Positions 1-6,398 of a DNA stretch of 17,432 nucleotides are shown here, one piece after another. The notes beneath the pieces were generated by a model. That model searched no databases, had not been told where the DNA came from, and was given only the letters and a program-made list of their open reading frames with translations. The stretch covers positions 1-17,432 of the forward strand of contig JACQQO010000126.1 of assembly GCA_016206955.1 (NCBI GenBank), written 5' to 3'. The position numbers were made by a program, and so were the translations under genes. Numbering within the stretch: the stretch's first letter is position 1; each line of letters starts with the position of its first letter. This DNA comes from Candidatus Omnitrophota bacterium (GTDB taxonomy: Bacteria; Omnitrophota; Omnitrophia; Omnitrophales; Danuiimicrobiaceae).

Positions 1-125
1 AATTTACGGATGCCTGCAACGGAAATTTTATCATTTCGATAGACTACTACCCTTTCGCCTAATTCACTTAAGTATTGAACTAAGTTGTAAGTGAAAGAAT
101 CATAGTTATCGATCATGAGGAGCAT
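1..125 (-). CDS. trpG: Anthranilate synthase component II (glutamine amidotransferase), N-terminal fragment
   Basis: This is the first 41 codons of the glutamine amidotransferase subunit that feeds ammonia to TrpE for anthranilate synthesis; the rest lies beyond the left edge. The translation begins MLLMIDNYDSFTYNLVQYL, the classic opening of the TrpG/PabA class I amidotransferase family, in which the NYDSFTYN segment is nearly invariant. The catalytic Cys-His-Glu residues would lie off the window and cannot be checked. Two in-frame ATGs are possible, at 125 and at 116. The one at 116 shares an ATGA with the trpE stop; the one at 125 overlaps trpE by 13 bases and has a weak GGAT before it. 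Either way translation is probably coupled to trpE. Some bacteria use a single protein as both TrpG and PabA, which cannot be decided here, but the trpE neighbour favours tryptophan synthesis. Confidence 0.88.
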   Translation of the reverse strand, partial: MLLMIDNYDSFTYNLVQYLSELGERVVVYRNDKISVAGIRK

Positions 126-1603
126 GACGGATCCATTCTACGGCTTTTTTCTACCGCCCTAAACAACGCTTTTGCTTTATTGATTGTTTCTTGAAATTCT
201 CTGTGCGGGCGAGAATCGTTGACAATTCCGGCTCCAGCTTGGACGTATGCTTGCTTTTTGTATATGACAATAGTGCGGATCGTAATGCACATGTCCATAT
301 CACCATTGAGGCTGAAATATCCAAGTGACCCTGCATAAGGACCTCTTTTTTCAGTTTCAAGTTCATTGATAATTTGCATCGCTCGAATTTTAGGAGCTCC
401 CGTTACCGTTCCTGCCGGAAATGCCGCACGCAAAAGATCAAACGCATTCTTTTCTTTTTTAAGCGTGGCTTTAATATCGCTGACCAGATGCATGACATGT
501 GAATATCGCTCCACGCGAGCGAAATTCTGTACGCGTACACTCTGAGGATGGCAAACTCGTCCCAAGTCATTTCTGCCTAGATCCACCAACATGATGTGTT
601 CAGCCATTTCTTTTGGCGACGCTTTCAAAGCTGCTTCATAAGCCAAATCTTTTTGATCATTTTCACCTCTCGGTCTCGTGCCTGCAATTGGTCTGATTTC
701 AGCCACTCGATCTGTTTTTTTGGCAAGCATTTCAGGGGAAGATCCTACGAGCGTTAATTCACGGTCTTTAAAATAAAACATATAGGGGGATGGATTTAAG
801 GAACGCAATGCTCGAAAAAGCTTAAAGCCATCTGGCACTAATCCCAAGTTAAATCGTTGTGACAAAACGACTTGGATACAATCACCTGATCGAATATGCC
901 GTTTAGCAGTTTGGACAATCTGTTCAAACTTTCTTTGTCCCATATTGGAACGAAGCTCAATTTTCTTTACATTGCTCTTTTTAAATTTCGAATTTTCAAC
1001 GACGGGTTGCGTTAATCTCTGTTTCATGCGTTTTAATTCGCGAACCGCTCTCTGATACGCTCTTTGAAGAGAGCCGTTAATCTCAGCCAGATGAATCAAT
1101 TTAAGCTCGTGTTTGATATGATCGAATGTCACCAAATTGGTGGGAAAAAATAAAACCGAATCCGGGATAGACAATCCCTTTTTAATTTTGAGTTTTATGT
1201 CTTCAAATTGCTCGACGAGTTCATAACCAATATAACCCACCAATCCCCCAGCCAAAGGGGGCAAAACCATATGAGGAGAGGCCAAATGATAACGTTTCAA
1301 AATATGTTGAACGATTCCGAGCAAATCTCCTTTTAGGTTGGATTTCTTTTTTCGATCTGAAATATGACATTGGCCATTTTGATATTTCAGAATCAAATCT
1401 GGATCCATTCCGATGATTGAAAAACGCCCCAATTTTTCCTCCAGCTCAACCGATTCAAGCAAAAAGGCATGTTCCTTCCTTTGTGCGATTTTAAGGAAAA
1501 TGGAAACTGGCGTTTCCAAATCGGCCGGAAATTCACAAACAACCGGAATGATATTGCCGCGTTTTGCCAGCTTTTTGAATTCGGTGTAATTCGGTTCAAT
1601 CAT
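113..1603 (-). CDS. trpE: Anthranilate synthase component I
   Basis: TrpE converts chorismate plus ammonia (delivered by TrpG) to anthranilate and pyruvate, the first committed step of tryptophan synthesis. The protein is 496 residues, a normal family length. An N-terminal domain carries LLES at about 48-51, the element linked to tryptophan feedback binding in TrpE proteins. The C-terminal chorismate-binding domain shows GSSPEM (287-292), PIAGTRPRG (305-313), His371 and GTVTGAPK (398-405). The Ala in PIAGT separates TrpE from aminodeoxychorismate synthase PabB, which usually has Lys there. The ATG at 1603 was chosen because MIEPNYTEFKKLA matches usual TrpE N-termini; the frame stays open further upstream, but only across hisI. 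No good Shine-Dalgarno is seen. The start is 8 bases past the hisI stop, and trpG overlaps the 3' end. No leader peptide or attenuator is visible, which fits a gene inside a longer transcript. Confidence 0.95.
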   Translation of the reverse strand: MIEPNYTEFKKLAKRGNIIPVVCEFPADLETPVSIFLKIAQRKEHAFLLESVELEEKLGRFSIIGMDPDLILKYQNGQCHISDRKKKSNLKGDLLGIVQHILKRYHLASPHMVLPPLAGGLVGYIGYELVEQFEDIKLKIKKGLSIPDSVLFFPTNLVTFDHIKHELKLIHLAEINGSLQRAYQRAVRELKRMKQRLTQPVVENSKFKKSNVKKIELRSNMGQRKFEQIVQTAKRHIRSGDCIQVVLSQRFNLGLVPDGFKLFRALRSLNPSPYMFYFKDRELTLVGSSPEMLAKKTDRVAEIRPIAGTRPRGENDQKDLAYEAALKASPKEMAEHIMLVDLGRNDLGRVCHPQSVRVQNFARVERYSHVMHLVSDIKATLKKEKNAFDLLRAAFPAGTVTGAPKIRAMQIINELETEKRGPYAGSLGYFSLNGDMDMCITIRTIVIYKKQAYVQAGAGIVNDSRPHREFQETINKAKALFRAVEKSRRMDPSCSS

Positions 1604-1611
1604 CAGAAGTT

Positions 1612-1983
1612 TTAGTAAACCTTTTGGGGATCGAATATCTTTTTTTGTGTTATTTTTTTGATCTTGCCCTTTGAATCCAATTGGTGCACGAAACAGCTTC
1701 GATAACCCAGATGGCAGGCTCCGCCAATTTGTTTCACTTGAATCAAAAGGGTATCGCGATCGCAATCCGTCGAAATTGTTTTGATTTGCTGAATGTGGCC
1801 AGAGGTTTCTCCTTTGATCCAATAAGTTTTTCGCGATCTTGAATAAAAACAAGTTTTTCCAATTTTAAGCATTTGCTTAATCGCGTTCTCATTGACATAA
1901 GCTAGCATCAATACTTCATCATTTTTATAATCTTGAATGATGGCTGGCATTAAACCGTTTTGATCAAATTTAAATTTAATCAT
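1612..1983 (-). CDS. hisI: Phosphoribosyl-AMP cyclohydrolase
   Basis: This zinc enzyme opens the purine ring of phosphoribosyl-AMP, the third step of histidine synthesis. At 123 residues it is the single-domain form, without the HisE pyrophosphohydrolase domain fused in many bacteria; no separate hisE is in the window. The sequence shows MLAYVN (26-31), YSRSRKTYWIKGETSGH (47-63), DCDRD (73-77) for metal binding, and GGACHLGYRSCF (87-98). Cys74, Cys90 and Cys97 are the expected zinc ligands. The ATG overlaps the hisF stop as ATGA, and an AAGGGG-like ribosome binding site lies a few bases upstream inside hisF, so translation is probably coupled. The hisF-hisI order is common in bacterial his operons. 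trpE follows after 8 bases. Confidence 0.95.
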   Translation of the reverse strand: MIKFKFDQNGLMPAIIQDYKNDEVLMLAYVNENAIKQMLKIGKTCFYSRSRKTYWIKGETSGHIQQIKTISTDCDRDTLLIQVKQIGGACHLGYRSCFVHQLDSKGKIKKITQKKIFDPQKVY

Positions 1984-2753
1984 GCATCCCCTTGGTTAAG
2001 ACGAACAGAAATTCCTTTTTGCGCCAAATAACGTTTGGCTTGTTGAATCGTATAGGTTCCAAAATGAAAAATAGAAGCGGCTAAAACCGCATCTGCTTTC
2101 CCCTTCACGCAGCCTTCATAAAGATGCTGAAGCGATCCTACGCCGCCCGAAGCGATTACAGGAACGGGAACCGCCTCACTTACTTTGCGCGTGAGTTGGA
2201 CATCGTAACCATCTTGCGTTCCGTCCCGGTCCATACTCGTGAGAAGAATTTCTCCGGCTCCTAGTTTCGCCACGTGTTTCGCCCATTTGATGACATCCCA
2301 TTTTGTGGGATATCTGCCTCCGTGCGTATAAACTTGCCATGCGTTTTTTGACTTTTGCTTTGCATCAATTGCGACCACGACGCACTGGCTCCCAAATCGC
2401 CGGCTTGCTTGGTAAACAAATTGCGGGTGAGCTACCGCAGCCGTGTTGAGCGAAACCTTATCGCATCCTGCCTTTAAAAGAGCGCGGATATCTTCCAAAG
2501 TTCGGATTCCTCCTCCCACCGTAAAGGGGATATAAATGGATTCCGCGACCTTTTCCACCATGCGAAGCATAATGGGTCTTGCCTCGTGCGAAGCCGTGAT
2601 GTCTAGAAAGACGAGCTCATCGGCTCCGGCTCGGTCGTAGGCTTTTGCACATTCAACCGGATCTCCCGCATCGCGCAAGTTGACAAATTTAATTCCCTTT
2701 ACCACCCGTCCCCGATTCACATCAAGACAAGGGATGATTCGCCGGGTGAACAT
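1980..2753 (-). CDS. hisF: Imidazole glycerol phosphate synthase, cyclase subunit
   Basis: HisF pairs with the glutaminase HisH and uses its ammonia to turn PRFAR into imidazole glycerol phosphate and AICAR. The 257 residues are standard for this (beta/alpha)8 barrel. The opening MFTRRIIPCLDVNRGRVVKG is typical, with catalytic Asp11, and the second catalytic aspartate falls at Asp130 in VVAID. Phosphate-binding GGGI (80-83) and ASGGVGS in the C-terminal half are present. The ATG overlaps the stop of the membrane-protein gene before it by one base (TAATG), and AAGGA sits 6 bases upstream, so initiation looks efficient and coupled. hisH lies two genes upstream, so both halves of the synthase are encoded in this run, separated by hisA and the membrane protein. 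Confidence 0.97.
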   Translation of the reverse strand: MFTRRIIPCLDVNRGRVVKGIKFVNLRDAGDPVECAKAYDRAGADELVFLDITASHEARPIMLRMVEKVAESIYIPFTVGGGIRTLEDIRALLKAGCDKVSLNTAAVAHPQFVYQASRRFGSQCVVVAIDAKQKSKNAWQVYTHGGRYPTKWDVIKWAKHVAKLGAGEILLTSMDRDGTQDGYDVQLTRKVSEAVPVPVIASGGVGSLQHLYEGCVKGKADAVLAASIFHFGTYTIQQAKRYLAQKGISVRLNQGDA

Positions 2754-3151
2754 TAAATATCCTTATCCGCAGCGATATTTTCTTCGACCGATTCTACAAT
2801 CGCGCTGGCATAAGCGCGGAGGTGAAGGAAAAGACTTAACAACAAAAATGAGGTGAAAATCACGAGCCATTTAAAAGAACTCAAATATTTTAAAAAAACC
2901 GTTTCAAACCTCCAAAATAAAGTAATCCCCGCAGCAAAAAGAATAAAAAAAATCCAACCGACCAATGCGCGTTTCTGGTAATGTTTTTGCGTTCGGCTAT
3001 ACCAACTTCGATTCCGGATTTTAATTCCGCGAAGGATACCCCTGAGGAGGACCCCACGAATTAAAAGCCCTGTTAAAATCACAATAAGCCCAACCACGGA
3101 CCATGACCATTCCCTGGCTTCGACTACATCGTGTACCAAATCTTGAAGCAT
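2753..3151 (-). CDS. Unrecognised small membrane protein between hisA and hisF
   Basis: I do not recognise this 132-residue protein. Three hydrophobic segments are clear at about 17-39, 62-80 and 94-112. The loop at 41-61 is strongly basic (R41, K44, R46, R48, R53, K56, K60, R61), while both ends are acidic (VHDVVEARE near the start, VEENIAADKDI at the end). By the positive-inside rule the first loop is cytoplasmic and the N-terminus outside. No cysteine pair, nucleotide-binding motif or lipobox is seen. It is very likely a real gene: its ATG is 4 bases after the hisA stop, its TAA overlaps the hisF ATG by one base, an AGGA lies about 10 bases before its start, and its end holds the ribosome binding site of hisF. 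Its role is unknown. Position suggests co-expression with histidine enzymes but does not show a role in histidine synthesis. Confidence 0.8.
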   Translation of the reverse strand: MLQDLVHDVVEAREWSWSVVGLIVILTGLLIRGVLLRGILRGIKIRNRSWYSRTQKHYQKRALVGWIFFILFAAGITLFWRFETVFLKYLSSFKWLVIFTSFLLLSLFLHLRAYASAIVESVEENIAADKDI

Positions 3152-3155
3152 GTTC

Positions 3156-3881
3156 TTACATTCCTAATTGCTCAATGGCCTGTTGAAGCGTGAATTTCCC
3201 CTCATAAAGCGCTTTGCCAACGATTATTCCTTCGAGATTTGATGCTTTAATTCGGAGGAGAGCTTTCAGATCAGAAAGATCAGAAATTCCGCCAGACGCT
3301 ATTACATTGACTTGGGCTGTCTTCAAAACCATTTGAAGAAACTTCGGATTCGGCCCTCTTAACGTACCATCGCGCGAAACATCGGTACAAATAATCGTTT
3401 TAACCCCTACTTTTTCAATCTGGCGGCAAAAATCCCTAAGCTTGATATTTTGTTCGGACGACTGCCAGCCGTGGGTTTGAATAACCCCATCTCGAATGTC
3501 AATGCCTACGGCGATCCTCTCTTTGAATTTCTGAACTAGTTTGGTGATGAGGTCTGTATCGAGCGCTTTCGTTCCCAATACCGCTCGCCATACGCCGATT
3601 TGAAGAACTTCTTGGACGGCTTCATACGTTCTAAGTCCTCCGCCGAACTGGATCGGAATCTTGGCTACTGCGACGATATTTTTAAGCGAACCTAGATTCT
3701 GCCTTGCCCCTTCTTTGGCGCCGTCTAAATCAACCACGTGCACCAATTTGGCGCCTTCCCGCTGCCATTTTTGCATGACATCTGCGGGAGATTGAGAATA
3801 TACGGTTTCTCGGTCAAAAGCTCCTTTCGTTAACCGCACGACCTTGCCGTCGCGGAGATCAATGGCTGGAATAATTAACAT
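3156..3881 (-). CDS. hisA: ProFAR isomerase (phosphoribosylformimino-AICAR phosphate isomerase)
   Basis: HisA carries out the Amadori rearrangement of ProFAR to PRFAR, the substrate of HisF-HisH. It has 241 residues, a typical length, and a half-barrel repeat structure related to HisF. The opening MLIIPAIDLRDGKVVRL places the catalytic base at Asp8, and Asp128 in GIDIRDG supplies the general acid. The phosphate-binding sequences FGGGLRT (79-85) and IASGGISD are visible, and CTDVSRDGTLRGPN is the conserved HisA loop. This loop and the overall pattern argue against the bifunctional PriA, which also has TrpF activity and is mainly actinobacterial. The ATG is 2 bases after the hisH stop and has no evident Shine-Dalgarno, so translation probably depends on ribosomes finishing hisH. 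Confidence 0.96.
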   Translation of the reverse strand: MLIIPAIDLRDGKVVRLTKGAFDRETVYSQSPADVMQKWQREGAKLVHVVDLDGAKEGARQNLGSLKNIVAVAKIPIQFGGGLRTYEAVQEVLQIGVWRAVLGTKALDTDLITKLVQKFKERIAVGIDIRDGVIQTHGWQSSEQNIKLRDFCRQIEKVGVKTIICTDVSRDGTLRGPNPKFLQMVLKTAQVNVIASGGISDLSDLKALLRIKASNLEGIIVGKALYEGKFTLQQAIEQLGM

Positions 3882-3883
3882 GG

Positions 3884-4510
3884 TTATAAGTCAATGAAAT
3901 TTTTTAAAATCTGGAGCCCTGCGTTTTGGCTTTTTTCCGGATGAAACTGTACCGCCAAAACGTTGCGCGACGCCAGTACCGATGGGAACCGGATTCCATA
4001 GTCAGTTTCTCCGACGATTAAATTCCGGTCCTCTGGCTGAGCGTAAAACGAATGAACGAAATAAAAATAATCCTCATTTTTTACGTTTGATAAAAGCAGG
4101 GTCCTTTTTTTAAATCTAACTTGATTCCAGCCCATGTGAGGAATTTTAAGCTTGTGCTTCCTTTGATTTTTGAACCGTTTGACCGAACCTTTCCAAAGGC
4201 CCAGACCTTTGACGGAAGGACTTTCTTGACTGCGTTCAAAAAAAAGCTGAAGCCCCAGACATACGCCCAAGATCAACTTACCTTTCCGAGCGGCGTTTTG
4301 AAGCGGTAAAATCAGAGAACGTTTTTTTAATTCACGCATCGCATCGCCAAAAGCTCCTACGCCGGGCAGGATTATTTTTTTTGCGCGCTCCAATTTTTTG
4401 GGATCGTTGCCCACATAGACGGAGCCCCCAAGATGTTCTACGGCTTTGCTCACACTCCGTAGATTTCCCATTCCATAGTCAACGATGCCGATTACGCCAT
4501 TTGATTTCAT
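3884..4510 (-). CDS. hisH: Imidazole glycerol phosphate synthase, glutamine amidotransferase subunit
   Basis: HisH hydrolyses glutamine and channels ammonia through the HisF barrel. At 208 residues it is a usual class I amidotransferase. Visible features are IVDYGMGNLRSV (9-20), the oxyanion-strand region ILPGVGAFGDAM (47-58), the nucleophile Cys84 in GVCLGLQ, and the His190/Glu192 pair in QFHPEKSQ. The HMGWNQV segment (125-131) is characteristic of HisH. The gene lies 15 bases after the hisB stop and 2 bases before hisA. The start ATG is preceded by an A-rich tract with no Shine-Dalgarno match. The start is supported by the alignment of the NGVIGIVDYGMGN opening with other HisH proteins. Confidence 0.96.
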   Translation of the reverse strand: MKSNGVIGIVDYGMGNLRSVSKAVEHLGGSVYVGNDPKKLERAKKIILPGVGAFGDAMRELKKRSLILPLQNAARKGKLILGVCLGLQLFFERSQESPSVKGLGLWKGSVKRFKNQRKHKLKIPHMGWNQVRFKKRTLLLSNVKNEDYFYFVHSFYAQPEDRNLIVGETDYGIRFPSVLASRNVLAVQFHPEKSQNAGLQILKNFIDL

Positions 4511-4525
4511 TTTTTTCGTTTTTGT

Positions 4526-5128
4526 TTAAAGAGCGCCTTTTGTAGAAGGAACGCCTCTGACGCGTTCGTCGCGCTGCGTCGCCATATCAAGTGCTTTTGC
4601 CGTAGCTTTAAACATTGCTTCGATAATATGGTGGGAATCTTCGCCGTTCACAATTTCGACGGTCAGATTGATTCCAGCATGCTGACCGAACGCACGAAGA
4701 AATTCGGTGGCATCATGAAAAGAATAAGTTTCAAGTCTCGAGAATTTGACCCCTTTCGTTTTCAAGACTAAAAATGAATGTCGTCCCGAAAAATCGAGGC
4801 TTACTCTTACAAGCGCCTCATCCATCGGAATGCTGAAGAAACCAAAGCGGCGAATCCCTTCTTTTTTTCCAAGCGCTTTGGCAAAGGCCTGTCCTAAAAC
4901 GATTCCGATATCTTCGTTGGTGTGATGAATATCAACTTCCAAGTCCCCTTTTGCATTTACCTCTAAGTCGAATAATCCATGCTTGGCAAGGCTGGTTAAC
5001 ATGTGATTTAAAAAAGGCAAACCCGTTTTGATTTGAGATTTTCCGCTTCCGTCGATCGAAAGTGAAATTCGGATTTGAGTCTCTTGGGTTTTGCGCAGAA
5101 CTGTTGCCTTCTGTTTTGTTTTAGGCAT
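4526..5128 (-). CDS. hisB: Imidazoleglycerol-phosphate dehydratase
   Basis: HisB dehydrates imidazole glycerol phosphate to imidazole acetol phosphate, using a di-manganese site. This is the monofunctional form, 200 residues from the start chosen here, without the histidinol-phosphate phosphatase domain found in enterobacteria. The paired metal-binding motifs HHTNEDIGI and SHHIIEAMFKA are both present, as are FLNHML near the N-terminus and the conserved FHDATEFLRAFGQHAGINL. An ATG at 5146 would add six residues, but there AGGAG abuts the start codon. For the ATG at 5128, AAAGGA is spaced correctly, so I prefer it. That start overlaps the hisD stop by 8 bases, suggesting coupling. With no phosphatase domain here, histidinol-phosphatase must be encoded elsewhere. 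Confidence 0.95.
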   Translation of the reverse strand: MPKTKQKATVLRKTQETQIRISLSIDGSGKSQIKTGLPFLNHMLTSLAKHGLFDLEVNAKGDLEVDIHHTNEDIGIVLGQAFAKALGKKEGIRRFGFFSIPMDEALVRVSLDFSGRHSFLVLKTKGVKFSRLETYSFHDATEFLRAFGQHAGINLTVEIVNGEDSHHIIEAMFKATAKALDMATQRDERVRGVPSTKGAL

Positions 5129-6398
5129 TTGTTTTTTCCTTTCCATCTCCTGTATTTTTAGATGAGTTAATAAAACGCGATTCGATTGAAATTCGGTGAA
5201 GAATTAAGCCTTCCATTTCCGTTAATTTGCGGATGGCTTCCCGGACTTTTGAAAGTGCGTCCTTCGTATAGCTAATCACTTGCATTCCTTTTACAAACGA
5301 GGCAGAACTTAAAGGCGAAAAATAACGTGCCGTTCCGCTTGTTGGTAGAACGTGGCTTGGCCCTGCAATATAATCTCCGATTACGGCTGGCGAATAAGAT
5401 CCCAGAAAAACAGCGCCGGCATGAGTGATGTATTTCAGCAACGATTCCGGTTTCTGAGTCATGATTTCAAGATGTTCAGGCGCAATTTCATTGACGGCTT
5501 CGCATCCTTCCTTGAGATTTTTCACCACTATGACCGTGCAATTTTCAACCCGTTTTCGGATAAGTTCCGCCAATTTTTTTGAATTGGTTACCAAATAAGA
5601 AGTTCCCCCAAAGTGCTCGGCCTGCGCAAGCAAATCGCAAGTCACATAATTGGAATTGGCTTCTGCGTCGGCCAGAATGGCGACTTCACTTGGTCCCGCG
5701 ACCATATCGATATCTACAAAGCCGTAGACCTGCCTTTTTGCTTCTGTCACATATTGATTTCCGGGCCCTACAATTTTATCGACCTTTTGGATCGTTCGAG
5801 TCCCGAACGCGAATGCAGCAATCGCTTGAGCGCCTCCCATGCGATAAATTTTTTTGACGCCCAAAAGATTAGCTACCACAAGAATATGAGGATCAATTTC
5901 GCCCGTTTCATGATTGGGTGGCGTCGCGATTGAAATTTCTTTCACGCCCGCCACTTTAGCTGGAATCACAGTCATGTAAACGGTCGAGACAAGCGGTGCG
6001 GTACCGCCTGGAATATAAACTCCGACACGTTCAATAGGGCGATATTGTTTTCCAAGATAAATCCCATCTTTGCCCTTGATCGAAAACGATTCTTTTAGTT
6101 CTGATTCATAATAGGTTTTAACGTTATCCCGGATTTGTTTTAGGAGCGGTACAAATTCGAAATGGATTTTCTCATAAGCACGGTTGATGTCGCCCTCACT
6201 TACCGCAAGCCGTTTGAGCGGAAGTTCAATGCCGTCAAAATTACGCGTGTATCGAATGATCGCTTGATCTCCACGTGTTTTCACTTCTTGAAGAATCCGA
6301 TTTACTTTTTTGAACAGGTCCTTGTCCACTTCGTAGCCGTAAAAGCGGCCGATTTTTTTCGGAGCTTGTTTATCCCAAGCAATAATGGGTTGCGTCAT
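5121..6398 (-). CDS. hisD: Histidinol dehydrogenase
   Basis: HisD performs the last two NAD-dependent oxidations, from L-histidinol through histidinal to histidine. It has 425 residues, normal for the family. Conserved elements include YIPGGTAPLVSTV (128-140), GPGNQYVTEAKR (211-222) and AGPSEVA (234-240). Zinc ligands appear at Gln259 and His262 (AQAEHFGG), Asp342 (GDYIAGPSHVLPT) and His401 near the C-terminus. The catalytic Glu308-His309 pair lies in APEHLE. The ATG overlaps the alaS stop as ATGA, with only a weak GGGA upstream. It is the first his gene of the run. In many bacteria hisG comes just before hisD, but here alaS occupies that place, so the first enzyme of the pathway must be encoded elsewhere. 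Confidence 0.97.
   Translation of the reverse strand: MTQPIIAWDKQAPKKIGRFYGYEVDKDLFKKVNRILQEVKTRGDQAIIRYTRNFDGIELPLKRLAVSEGDINRAYEKIHFEFVPLLKQIRDNVKTYYESELKESFSIKGKDGIYLGKQYRPIERVGVYIPGGTAPLVSTVYMTVIPAKVAGVKEISIATPPNHETGEIDPHILVVANLLGVKKIYRMGGAQAIAAFAFGTRTIQKVDKIVGPGNQYVTEAKRQVYGFVDIDMVAGPSEVAILADAEANSNYVTCDLLAQAEHFGGTSYLVTNSKKLAELIRKRVENCTVIVVKNLKEGCEAVNEIAPEHLEIMTQKPESLLKYITHAGAVFLGSYSPAVIGDYIAGPSHVLPTSGTARYFSPLSSASFVKGMQVISYTKDALSKVREAIRKLTEMEGLILHRISIESRFINSSKNTGDGKEKTNA

Noticed and set aside
1604..1852. An 83-codon upstream extension of the trpE reading frame
   Set aside because: The frame is open only because it runs through hisI in another frame. The extension has no TrpE-like sequence, and Met at 1603 matches the family N-terminus.
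4121..4309. Plus-strand open frames across the window, such as this one inside hisH
   Set aside because: All lie opposite well-supported minus-strand genes, and none has a recognisable protein sequence or start signal.
5129..5146. An upstream ATG for hisB adding six residues
   Set aside because: AGGAG directly touches that ATG, leaving no spacer, whereas the ATG at 5128 has a well-spaced AAAGGA and gives the usual length.
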